Assembly (NCBI GenBank): GCA_963846925.1
Contig: CAWJXW010000016.1
Span: forward strand, 1 to 64,000
Origin: JAQBQB01 sp963846925
GTDB taxonomy: Bacteria; Gemmatimonadota; Gemmatimonadetes; Gemmatimonadales; Gemmatimonadaceae
DNA length: 64,000 bases
Direction: 5' to 3'
Shown here: piece by piece, positions 11,201-19,206 of the stretch
How positions within the stretch are numbered: the first letter of the stretch is position 1
Layout of the letters: every line of letters starts with the position of its first letter
Notes under the pieces: model-generated
The model's database searches: none
Seen by the model: the letters and a program-made list of their open reading frames with translations, nothing else
Told to the model about the DNA's origin: nothing
Translations under genes and position numbers: made by a program

Positions 11201-11330
11201 GCGTCGGCGGATCCGGGGAGAAGAGAGCGCTTGTTAAAGAAGTCTCTTCCGATGAGTCCGGCCGGTCCGCGAAATTCGCGTCTCTAGTTCACTGATGCCG
11301 AGCTCGGTGCTTGGCAACGTCGGGATAAAG
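11201..11330 (+). promoter_or_regulatory. Second copy of the BIG2 leader
   Basis: Matches 8061-8185 in order and orientation: GGCGGATCCG, GGAGAAGAGAG, AGTCTCTTCC, CGCGAAATTCGCGTCTCTA and TTGGCAACGTCGGGA. The internal CGCGAAATTCGCG is itself a perfect 13-base palindrome. The frame used by the first copy after TTG is broken by TAA here, so this homologous stretch is likely untranslated leader in at least this copy. Confidence 0.45.
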
Positions 11331-11335
11331 CGCCA

Positions 11336-12223
11336 GTGCTGCACGCGCCGGTTTTGGCAAAGGGACGACGCGCCACGGTTTGGATCTTGTCTGCCGTCGT
11401 AGCAGCGTGCAGCAGCACGTCGACTGACGTCGTGACCACGGCCGACGTCGGGTCCGTTTCGATCACGCCGCCGGCGACCACGGTCCGGGTCGGCTCGCAG
11501 ATTCCGCTTCAGGCGCTCGTCCAGGATCCCGGCGGAAAAACGATTCCTGCGACGGAAGTTTTTTGGTCCGTCCAGAACCCGGGCATCGCGACCGTCTCCA
11601 CCGCGGGGGTCGTGACCGGCGTCGCGCTCGGATCGACGCAGGTCGCCGCGAGTGTGAACGGCAAGTCGGGTATCGCGACGATCACGGTTTCGCAGGCCGC
11701 CGTCGCGACGGTGACGGTGACGCCAAGTCCGCTCCCGATCTCCGTCGGACAGACGACGCAGCTCGCGGCCACGGTGAAGGATCAGAACGGGACCGTCGTG
11801 ACGAATCGCGTCGTCACCTGGGCGTCGAGCAACCCGGCCGTCGCCACCGTTGCGGGAGGCGTCGTCACCGGCGTCACGACCGGCACGGCGACCATCACCG
11901 CGACCAGCGAAGGCAAGAGTGGAACGGCGTCGGTGACGGTGACGAGAGTTCCCGTGAGCAGCGTCACGGTCTCACCCTCGAAGCCGTCGCTTTCGAAAAA
12001 CGAAAGCGTGGTCCTGCAGGCGACGCTCAAAGATGCATCCAACGCCACCATTGGCCCGGGCCGCGTGGTCACATGGACGGCTTCGGACAATAGCGTCGTC
12101 ACGCTCACGCCGACGGCAGGCACGTATGACGCGACGGTGAAAGGCAAGAAGACTGGTACCGTCACCATCACGGCGACCAGCGAGGGTAAGACCGGAACGG
12201 CAACCGTGACCGTGAAGCCCTGA
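11336..12223 (+). CDS. Short BIG2-repeat lipoprotein
   Basis: Predicted 295 residues from GTG 11336; a stop at 11285 bounds the frame and no ATG is available. Residues 11-25 are hydrophobic and end in VVAAC, a lipobox, followed by a Ser/Thr-rich linker. Three BIG2 domains follow: the conserved first domain (SITPPATTVRVGSQIPLQAL), a middle one (TVTVTPSPLPISVGQTTQLAA) and a more divergent last one (SVTVSPSKPSLSKNESVVLQ). It is a minimal member of the tandem family, having the common N-terminal domain but lacking the long central array and the shared C-terminal pair. It is the last gene before a strand switch. Confidence 0.85.
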   Translation: MLHAPVLAKGRRATVWILSAVVAACSSTSTDVVTTADVGSVSITPPATTVRVGSQIPLQALVQDPGGKTIPATEVFWSVQNPGIATVSTAGVVTGVALGSTQVAASVNGKSGIATITVSQAAVATVTVTPSPLPISVGQTTQLAATVKDQNGTVVTNRVVTWASSNPAVATVAGGVVTGVTTGTATITATSEGKSGTASVTVTRVPVSSVTVSPSKPSLSKNESVVLQATLKDASNATIGPGRVVTWTASDNSVVTLTPTAGTYDATVKGKKTGTVTITATSEGKTGTATVTVKP

Positions 12224-12262
12224 CCGGTCCACCGGTCCACCGGTCCACCGGTCTACCGATCG
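12223..12262. repeat. 8-bp tandem repeat between convergent genes
   Basis: About five head-to-tail copies of ACCGGTCC (the last two degenerate), starting at the final base of the BIG2 stop codon and running into the end of the convergent NHL gene. Each unit contains the self-complementary ACCGGT. It may act as a weak bidirectional terminator or simply be a slippage tract. Confidence 0.6.
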
Positions 12263-13377
12263 ACCGCCCTCCCGCCCGCCGGATGCAGCGTCAATCGCTG
12301 CACGCGCCAATTGAGCAGCTCGGCCACGTACAGCTCGTTCTCGGACGGGCACGCGATCTCGTGGATCCAACCGAATTGCTTCGGCTCCTTCCCCGCCTCG
12401 CCGAGCACGCCGAGGACTTTTCCGTCGAGTGAGAGTTTGTAGATGCGTCCGGGCACGGCGTCGGCGCTGTAGAGTACCTGGTTGGGGCCGGGCGTGATGC
12501 AGATCGCCCACGGCGCGCCGGAGACGGCGAGCGGATTCGAGTTCGGCGACGGCATGCCGCCAAGCATCACGTTGGGCGTCTTGTCGAAGGGCACGTCGAT
12601 CGTGAACTGCCGCTGAAAGTTGCCGTCCGAGTCGAACACCTGGATACGCCGGTTGGTACGGTCGGCGACGTACACGTTGCCGTGGTCGTCGCTGGCGATC
12701 GAATGCAGAATGTTGAACTGTCCCTGCCCCGACCCGCGCTCGCCCCACGTCTTCACCCAGCGTCCGTTCTTGTCGATCTTCACGACGCGCGAGTTGTTGT
12801 AGCCGTCGGCCACGAAGATGTCGCCGTTCGCATTCCAGGCGACGTCGGTCGGACGATTGAACGATCCCCACCCCGGCCGCGGCACCGTCCCCGGCGCCGT
12901 CTCCACCGGCGCCTCGACCGCTTCGGCGCGCCGACCGAGCACCATCAGCACGCGGCCGGCCGGGTTGAACTCCATGATCATGTTCGTGCCTTCGTCCGTC
13001 GCCCAGAGGTTGCCGCTCTTGTCGATGCGGACGGTGTGCGCGAAGGCGAATCCGTAGAGATCCTTGCCGATCTCGCGGATGAACGCGCCGTCGGGCCCGA
13101 ACTCGAACAGCTGCGACGCCGCCTCGCCGTGCAGCGTGCTGCGGCTTCCGGTACGCGAGAACACGTACAGGTGCTTCCGCGCGTCGATCGCCACGCCGGC
13201 GACTTCGCCGAGGTACATGTTCGCGGGCAGCTTGAGGAAGTCGGTGCTCGCGTCGAAGCGAATTTCGGGAACGGCCTGCTGGGCGTCGGCGACGGTTGGG
13301 CTTTCGCCGAGACCGGCCAACATGGACAACGCGACGGCGGCGGATCGCAGAGCGATCGACAGAGATAGGGTGCGCAT
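12253..13377 (-). CDS. Secreted NHL-repeat beta-propeller protein
   Basis: About 374 residues. The start is placed at ATG 13377, where the signal peptide begins (MRTLSLSIALRS...); an ATG four codons upstream (13389) is possible. The signal peptide ends near residue 33. NHL-type blades follow: VAGVAIDARKHLYVFSR, FAHTVRIDKSGNLWATDEG, RPTDVAWNANGDIFVADGYN, LHSIASDDHGNVYVADRTN with NRRIQVFDSDG, and WIHEIACPSENELYVAELLN. This is the arrangement of six-bladed NHL propellers such as those related to peptidyl-alpha-hydroxyglycine lyase, but no catalytic Zn/Ca set was confirmed, so only a propeller or binding role is supported. It is convergent with the BIG2 cluster and divergent from the oxidoreductase at 13457. 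Confidence 0.8.
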   Translation of the reverse strand: MRTLSLSIALRSAAVALSMLAGLGESPTVADAQQAVPEIRFDASTDFLKLPANMYLGEVAGVAIDARKHLYVFSRTGSRSTLHGEAASQLFEFGPDGAFIREIGKDLYGFAFAHTVRIDKSGNLWATDEGTNMIMEFNPAGRVLMVLGRRAEAVEAPVETAPGTVPRPGWGSFNRPTDVAWNANGDIFVADGYNNSRVVKIDKNGRWVKTWGERGSGQGQFNILHSIASDDHGNVYVADRTNRRIQVFDSDGNFQRQFTIDVPFDKTPNVMLGGMPSPNSNPLAVSGAPWAICITPGPNQVLYSADAVPGRIYKLSLDGKVLGVLGEAGKEPKQFGWIHEIACPSENELYVAELLNWRVQRLTLHPAGGRAVDR

Positions 13378-13456
13378 GGGAGCTATCATGCGGGCACCCG
13401 TACTAGCCGGTCAAGCCGGAGCGTGCTAGTTGTGGGCAGCGCAACCACCACGAGAA

Positions 13457-14110
13457 ATGAAAGTCGTCGTCTTCGGTGCCACGGGAATGATCGGCCAGGG
13501 CGTTCTGCGCGAGTGTCTCCTCGACCCCGGCGTGGATCACGTGCTGACCATCGGCCGCACGCCGACCGGCCGGCAGGACCCCAAGCTCCGCGACCTCGTT
13601 TGGACCAACCTGCACGACCTGTCGGGGATCGAGCCCGAGCTTCAAGGACTCGACGCGTGCTTCTTCTGTCTGGGCGTGTCGGCCGTCGGAATGACGGAAG
13701 CGCAATACTCTCGCGTCACGTACGACCTCACGATGTCGGTGGCGACGACACTCGCGCGCATCAATCCGGCGATGACGTTCGTATTCGTCTCGGCGGCGGG
13801 AGCGTCGTCGAGCGAAACGGGCGCGATGTGGGCGCGCGTCCGCGGCCGGACGGAGAACGCGCTCTTCAAGCTTGCATTTCGCGCCTACGTCTTCCGCCCG
13901 GGACTGATTCGCCCGCTGCACGGCATCAAGTCGAGGACGCGGCTCTACAACGCCGTGTACGTCACGATGGCGCCGGTGATGCCGCTACTCGGCCGTCTCT
14001 TTCCCACCCACGTGACGACGACGGAGCAGATCGGTCGGGCGATGCTGCGCGTCGCGCGGGAAGGGTTTCCGCGAAACATTCTTCACACCATCGACATCAA
14101 CTCGCTCTAA
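13457..14110 (+). CDS. NAD(P)-binding epimerase/oxidoreductase (HTATIP2-like)
   Basis: Predicted 217 residues from ATG 13457, chosen because the Rossmann start MKVVVFGATGMIGQGVLREC begins there; the frame extends upstream without homology. The GATGMIGQ segment is the glycine-rich dinucleotide-binding loop of atypical short-chain dehydrogenases. DACFFCLGVSA near residue 65 and VFVSAAGAS near residue 105 are the following beta strands, and the family's catalytic Tyr is replaced or unclear. The HTATIP2/YbjT-like group acts as soluble cytoplasmic NADP-dependent oxidoreductases of mostly unknown substrate. It is divergent from the NHL gene (80-bp gap) and convergent with mgtC. Confidence 0.75.
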   Translation: MKVVVFGATGMIGQGVLRECLLDPGVDHVLTIGRTPTGRQDPKLRDLVWTNLHDLSGIEPELQGLDACFFCLGVSAVGMTEAQYSRVTYDLTMSVATTLARINPAMTFVFVSAAGASSSETGAMWARVRGRTENALFKLAFRAYVFRPGLIRPLHGIKSRTRLYNAVYVTMAPVMPLLGRLFPTHVTTTEQIGRAMLRVAREGFPRNILHTIDINSL

Positions 14111-14127
14111 GGGCGCCCCACGCCCAG

Positions 14128-14646
14128 TCAGGAGACGTCGCCGTCGCGCGGCCCGGTGCTCGCGCCGCGCGGCGGTTCGGGGCCGCGCCATGCGTCCGGC
14201 GTCGGCGGGATCATGTGCTTTGCCTCCATGCGATTCACCATCCACAGCGTGAGATACGTGAACGCGGAAAGCACGACCGCGATTTCGGCGTGACCGAGTC
14301 CGACGCACGCCCCGATCGCGGCGGTCGACCAGATGCTCGCCGCCGTGGCCGTCCCGCGAACCCGATCGTTCGCCTTGAGAATCGCGCCCCCGCCGATGAA
14401 GCCGACGCCAGTGACCAATCCCTGGATCACGTACATCACCGGAATGGAGCCCGGCGGGAACTCCGAGGCCGCCAACAACACGAGACCGCACGAGCCGAGC
14501 GCGACGATGGGGAACGTGCGCAGGCCGGCACTCATGTCGTGCAGCTCCCGCTCGCGCGCGATTGGAAGCGTCAGCGCCAATGCGAGTGCCATTCGCAGAG
14601 TCGCGGCGAGCAGCAGTGAGAGGTCGAAGCTCATTCCGATGTGCAT
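14128..14646 (-). CDS. mgtC: MgtC/SapB family membrane protein
   Basis: Predicted 172 residues; MSFDLSLLL at 14634 is an alternative start. At least four hydrophobic segments are visible in the first 130 residues. The family core is present: LRMALALALTLPIARERE, followed by GLRTFPIVALGSCGLVL, VIQGLVTGVGFIGGGAIL and GTATAASIWSTAAIGACVG. MgtC proteins support growth in low magnesium and acid, and in some species inhibit the F-ATPase; the short version here lacks the extended cytosolic ACT-like domain of Salmonella MgtC. The C-terminal tail is Pro/Gly-rich. It stands alone and is divergent from the MerE-like gene. Confidence 0.85.
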   Translation of the reverse strand: MHIGMSFDLSLLLAATLRMALALALTLPIARERELHDMSAGLRTFPIVALGSCGLVLLAASEFPPGSIPVMYVIQGLVTGVGFIGGGAILKANDRVRGTATAASIWSTAAIGACVGLGHAEIAVVLSAFTYLTLWMVNRMEAKHMIPPTPDAWRGPEPPRGASTGPRDGDVS

Positions 14647-14779
14647 GGCGGGCCGGCTCGAGTGCGCCTAAGCTGCCTGCCGCGGATCGAGCGTGGAAGG
14701 GGCCTGGTCGCAAATGGCTTACGTCGCGACCGCCCGTGCGCCTTGTCTGCGGAGCACTGCGCGCTCTATCGTACTCCAC

Positions 14780-15019
14780 ATGACAGGCCTTCGCGGAGCA
14801 CTCCGTCGTGAGATGAGCGGGCGAAACAAACTCGGTGCGTTGCTCGCCATTCTCACCTGCCCCTGCCACGTCGTGATGCTCGGCTTCGTGCTCACCGGAA
14901 CGGCGATCGGAACCTGGCTGCTGGCCGTGCGGGCCTACATGATCCTCGTCTTCACTCTGTTGTTCCTTTTCGGATTGTGGCTGATGGTTCGCCCCGATCC
15001 GTCGTGTCGCATCGACTAA
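14780..15019 (+). CDS. MerE-like small membrane transporter
   Basis: Predicted 79 residues from ATG 14780 (68 from ATG 14813). It has two hydrophobic segments. The first carries LGALLAILTCPCHVVMLG, close to the MerE signature GAL.VLTCPCHLP with its paired cysteines, followed by G-T-A-I-G in place of GTTAGA. MerE proteins take up mercuric and methyl-mercuric ions across the inner membrane, using the Cys-Pro-Cys pair as ligand. No merR, merA, merT or merP is near, so a mercury role is uncertain and it may carry another soft metal. The stop is 8 bp before the VPS10 gene, suggesting joint transcription. Confidence 0.6.
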   Translation: MTGLRGALRREMSGRNKLGALLAILTCPCHVVMLGFVLTGTAIGTWLLAVRAYMILVFTLLFLFGLWLMVRPDPSCRID

Positions 15020-15027
15020 CCCAACAC

Positions 15028-18000
15028 ATGACCAACACGCTCGGCCTTTTTCGGCGCTGCGCACTCCCCGTCGCCCTCGCGCTCTCGCTCGTCGCTCCCC
15101 TCCCGCTGCGCGCTCAGTCGGCGGGCCCGATCGACCCGCGAATCTATTCCGCGCTCTCCTGGCGCAACCTCGGTCCGTTTCGCGCCGGCCGCGTCGCGGC
15201 GGTGAGCGGCGCGATCGGCCAGCCCGGCGTCTTTTACATCGGCCTCCCGGCCGCCGGCGTGTGGAAGACGACCAGCGCGGGCCAGACGTGGTACCCGATC
15301 TTCGACGCGGTCAAGGACGTCTCGTCGATCGGATCGGTCGAGGTCGCGCCCTCGGATCCGAACGTCGTCTACGTCGGCACGGGCGACATCATCACCGGCG
15401 GTTCGATCAACGAAGGGAACGGCGTCTACAAGTCGACCGACGCGGGGCGCACCTGGCGACACCTGGGACTCGACGCGACGAAGCAGATCCCGTCGATGTC
15501 GGTCGACCCGCACGACCCGAACATCGTGCTGCTCGCGGCTCAGGGCAACGTCCACGCGAAGAGCCACGACCGCGGCGTGTACCGGAGCACGGACGGCGGC
15601 GCGACGTGGACACAAACGCTGTTCGTCGACGACAGCACCGGCGCGCAGAAAGTCGCCCGCGCGTTTGACACGCCGATGACCGTCTTCGCGACGACGGTTG
15701 CGCACTACACGTCGCCCACACCGCCGGCCGGCGGATTCGGCGGCGGCGGCGGACGCGGCGGCCCGCAGACCGGACCGACGAGCACGAAGCTCTTCAAGTC
15801 GGTGGACGGCGGCGTGACGTGGAAGGAGATCACAGGCGGCGGACTCCCCGCGCGTCTCACGGGCAAGCTGTGGGTCGCCGTGGCCAACAACACGAACGCG
15901 CAGCGCGTCTTCGTGATCGGCGACGCGGGACTCTTCCGCTCCGACGACGGCGGCGCGACCTGGCACCAGATGGCCGCCGACGATCAGAGAATTCGAAACG
16001 GCCAAGGCGGCTACAACTGCGGCGTGTACGTCGACCCGCAGAACCCGGACATCGTCTACACCCTCAACACCGCGAGCTACAAGTCCACCGACGGCGGCAA
16101 GACCTTCACCGGCTTCAAGGGCGCGCCCGGCGGCGACGACCCGCAGCAGATGTGGATCGATCCGACGAACGGCCAGCGCATCCTCTTCGGCTACGACCAG
16201 GGCGCGATCGTCTCGCTCGACGGCGGCGGCACGTGGAGCTCGTGGTACAACCAGTCGACCGACCAGATCTACCACCTCTCCGTCGACAACTCGGTTCCGT
16301 ACTGGGTCTACGGCACGCAGCAGGACGCCGGCGCCATCCGCACGCGAATCCGCGGCAACCTCGGCGCGATCACCCCGCTCGATTGGAATCCGGTCTCGGG
16401 TTGGGAGTGGGGCACGATCGTCCCCGATCCGCTCGATCCGAATACCGTCTACGCCAGCGGCTCGGGCATTCTCAAGATCTCGTATCCGAGCGAGCAGTGG
16501 ATCAACGTGAGCCCGTCGCAGGATGCGTCGCGCCAGCTTCGCACGACGAGCGACCAGCCGCTCGTGTTCGCGCCGTGGAACAAGCACATGCTCATCGCGG
16601 CGTTCCAGTCGGTGTGGACGACGATCGACGGCGGCGCGCACTGGACGTCGATCAGCCCCGATCTCGCCGTGCGCCCCGACGCGCCGCGCCCCGCCAACGG
16701 CGGACCGCCGACGCGGCGGCGCGATTCAGTCGATGCGCGCGTCGACCGTCGGCACGGGCACGATCTGGGTCGGCACGAACAATGGGCTGATCAAGGTCAC
16801 GCACGACGCCGGCAAGACATGGTCCGACGCGAGCATCCCCGGAATTCCCAACGTGCAGCGCGCCGAAGTGCTCTGCGTCGAACCGTCGCACTTCGACGCC
16901 GCCGAAGCGTACGCCGTGCTCGGCCTATACCGACTCGGCGACTACACGCCGTACGTTTTCCGCACGCGCGACTCCGGCAAATCCTGGACGCGTATCGCCG
17001 AAGGCCTCGCGACGAACCAACCGAGCGGGAGCTTCGCGCGCGTCGTGCGGAACGACCCGCTGCGACGAGGACTGCTGTTCGCCGGCACGGAGAGCGACAT
17101 GTACGTGTCGTTCGACGACGGCGATCACTGGCAGTCGCTGCAGCTCGACCTGCCGACCACGTCGTACCGCGACATCGCGCTCAAGGACAATGACATCGTG
17201 GTCTCGACGTACGGGCGCGGCTTCTGGGCGCTCGACGACTACTCGATGCTGCGACAGGTCTCGTCGAGCGTCGTGAGCGAGGCCGCGCACCTGTTCAAGC
17301 CGGGCGACGTGGTGCGCACGCGCCGCAACGTCGGCGCCGACACGCCCTTCCCGCCCGAGATGCCGCACGCGCTCAACCCCGCCCAAGGCGTACAACTGGA
17401 CTACTGGCTCGCGCAGACGCCGCACGGCGACATCACCCTCGACGTGCTCGATGCGTCGGGCGCGCTCGTGCGACACATGTCGAGCGCGGCGATCACTCCC
17501 GTGCCCGAGGCCGCGCGTCCGCCCGAGCCGAACTTCTGGATCGAGACGCCCAAGCCGCTCCCGACGAACGTCGGCAGCAATCGGACGAACTGGGATCTGC
17601 GCTACGATTCGCCGAGCGCGTTCACGCACTCGTTCGAGATCAACGCGAACCCGGGGCTCACGCCGGCGTCACCGGAGGGACCGGTCGCGATTCCCGGGCA
17701 CGTACACGCTCAAGCTCACGGTCGACGGGAAGAGCTACACGCAGACGGTGGCGATCAAGCCCGATCCGCACTCACCCGCGACGGTCGCGGCGATCACCGC
17801 GCAGCACGCGCTGCAGATGAAGCTCGTGCAAGGAATCGACGCGTCGTACGAAGGCCGTCGCATGGCGCAGGCGCTGCGCGACACCCTTCGGGCTGCGGCC
17901 AACCACGCGGGAGACGGTGCGGCGATCGTCGACCGGCTCGCCGCGCAGCTAGACACGATCGCCGGAGTCGGCGGTGGTGGTCGCGGGCGAGGACGCGGCG

Positions 18001-18260
18001 GTCAGGGCGGGACGCCGAACTTCCAGGCGCTCAACGGCGCGATGGTCGCGCAGCTCAATACGCAGGACTTGGGCGACTTGGCGCCAACATCATCCGCGCT
18101 CGCTGCATTCGGCGCAAGCTGCCGGGACTTGGCGAAGACGGTGGCGGCGTGGCAGAAGGTGACGGCGGAGCTGACCGCAATCAATTCGAATCTGAGGACG
18201 GGGGGAGGGCGAGCGGTTGCGGAGGTCCCAGCCGGGACGATAAAGCCTCCCGTTTGCTGA
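15028..18260 (+). CDS. VPS10/sortilin-type beta-propeller glycosidase-like exported protein (two frameshifts)
   Basis: About 1,076 residues after removing one-base insertions near 16715 and within CCCGGG at 17693-17698. The start is ATG 15028, which begins a clear signal peptide (cleavage near LRAQS, residue 31); the frame is open upstream but without signal. Asp-box blades SxDxGxTW recur: YKSTDAGRTW, YRSTDGGATW, FKSVDGGVTW, FRSDDGGATW, YKSTDGGKTF and VTHDAGKTWS. This fits the VPS10/sortilin and 'BNR' propeller group common in Gemmatimonadota and Acidobacteria. The C-terminal third has DITLDVLDASGALVR, a beta-sandwich-like region, and a helical tail rich in Ala. It is exported, probably outer-surface or periplasmic; enzymatic activity is not demonstrable. 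Confidence 0.8.
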
Positions 18261-18288
18261 GCGTCCGGCACTAGCTCGCACGGCGAAG

Positions 18289-18440
18289 ATCTCGGATCGG
18301 CAGACGAGCCCTGCCTCGAGCAGGAGCATGAGCAGAAGCTATGAGCAAACCCGCGGTTGTAGGCTCACGGCTCCAGCTCTGGCTCATGCTCGAGGCCGAG
18401 CTCGACCGACGATCCGAGACTTTCGCACCATCACGCAGAC
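18289..18440. repeat. Palindromic repeat element, copy 1
   Basis: About 152 bp, closely matching 19003-19155 in the same orientation (shared TCGGATCGGCAGACGAGCCC, then TGCCTCGAGCAGGAGCATGAG). Left and right halves are imperfect inverted repeats: GAGCAGGAGCATGAGC against GGCTCATGCTCGAGG, with near-terminal CTCGGATCG against CGATCCGAG. It could form a stem of some 60 bp. It lies just upstream of the retropepsin-like gene, and an open frame passes through it by chance. Confidence 0.75.
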
Positions 18441-18525
18441 TCTCAACTCGAGCAGTTACGCCCTTTTCGTCGCATTTGACTCGGCTCGCGGGAAATTGGT
18501 ACCGTTCTGCGCGCTCTCAGGGGCT

Positions 18526-18915
18526 ATGATGTCGGACGAGATGGGCACCTTTCGCACGACGATCGAGATCGAGAACCCCTCCCGTCGCGGGCTGCGGCGA
18601 GCTCTAGACAGTGTCCTCGTCGACACCGGCGCCGAGCTGTCCTGGGTGCCGGCGCCGGTGCTCGAGTCGCTGCGCATCGCGCGCGACAAGCTGCTGCGCT
18701 TTCGTCAGGCCAACGGCGAAATCCTGGAGCGCTGGACGGGCGTTGCGCTCGTGTACGCCGGCGGAACGTGGACCGTGGACCACGTCGTCTTCGCGGACCC
18801 GAACGATCTGACGCTGCTCGGAGCCCGCACGCTGGAGGGTCTCAATCTCCGCGTCGATCCGATACTCAAGCGGCTGGTGGATGCGGGGCCGGCACCCGCG
18901 GCAGCAGTCGCGTAG
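18526..18915 (+). CDS. Small retropepsin-like aspartic protease
   Basis: Predicted 129 residues from ATG 18526 or ATG 18529, chosen because CAGGGG lies just upstream; the frame's upstream extension is only the palindromic repeat. The core is VLVDTGAELSWVP near residue 30, the Asp-Thr-Gly active site of clan AA single-domain proteases. It is followed by a flap-like region and DLTLLGARTLEGLNLRVDP, matching the ...LLG...L..L.. strand of bacterial gag-asp-like proteins. Such enzymes work as homodimers, each subunit giving one Asp. No signal peptide is seen, so it is probably cytoplasmic. The gene is bracketed by two copies of a palindromic element (18289-18440, 19003-19155). Substrate is unknown. 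Confidence 0.75.
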   Translation: MMSDEMGTFRTTIEIENPSRRGLRRALDSVLVDTGAELSWVPAPVLESLRIARDKLLRFRQANGEILERWTGVALVYAGGTWTVDHVVFADPNDLTLLGARTLEGLNLRVDPILKRLVDAGPAPAAAVA

Positions 18916-18938
18916 CGACGAACGGCGAGGGACGAGCT

Positions 18939-18962
18939 TCAGGTCTCAGTACTGAGGCCTGA
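18939..18962. terminator. Hairpin after the retropepsin-like gene
   Basis: A 24-bp near-perfect palindrome 23 bp after the stop: TCAGGTCTCAGT then ACTGAGGCCTGA, one mismatch and no loop bases to spare. No T tract follows, so a terminator role is only possible. CTGAGACCTG, the complement of its left arm, recurs at 19167-19199 as GAGACCTGAGACCTGAG. Confidence 0.4.
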
Positions 18963-19002
18963 GCGGCGAGATTCGTTCGCGTCTCATTCCGCTAGAACGA
19001 AC

Positions 19003-19155
19003 ATCTCGGATCGGCAGACGAGCCCTGCCTCGAGCAGGAGCATGAGCACGAGCTGTGAGCAACCGCCGCAGTTCTAGGCTCAAGGCTCAAGCTCCGGCTC
19101 ATGCTCAAGGCAGGGCTCGATCCCGCGTCCGAGATGTCCGCGCAATCGCGCAGAC
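19003..19155. repeat. Palindromic repeat element, copy 2
   Basis: Second copy of the 18289-18440 element. Here the ends form a clean inverted repeat, ATCTCGGA at 19003 against TCCGAGAT near 19128-19135, and the arms include CGAGCCCTGCCTCGAGC against GCTCAAGGCAGGGCTCG. It resembles a small non-autonomous (MITE-like) or REP-type element. There is no open frame of note inside. It sits between the retropepsin-like gene and the 3' end of the efflux operon. Confidence 0.8.
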
Positions 19156-19206
19156 CCCGAACGTCACTGAGACCTGAGACCCGAGACCTGAGACCTGAGT
19201 CCGCCT

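Noticed and set aside
14780..15019. A mercury-resistance operon
   Set aside because: Only one MerE-like gene is present; neighbours are mgtC and a propeller protein, with no merR, merT, merP or merA.
18328..18525. Upstream extension of the retropepsin-like frame by 66 codons
   Set aside because: The extension is translated palindromic element copy 1; the RBS-supported ATG is at 18526.
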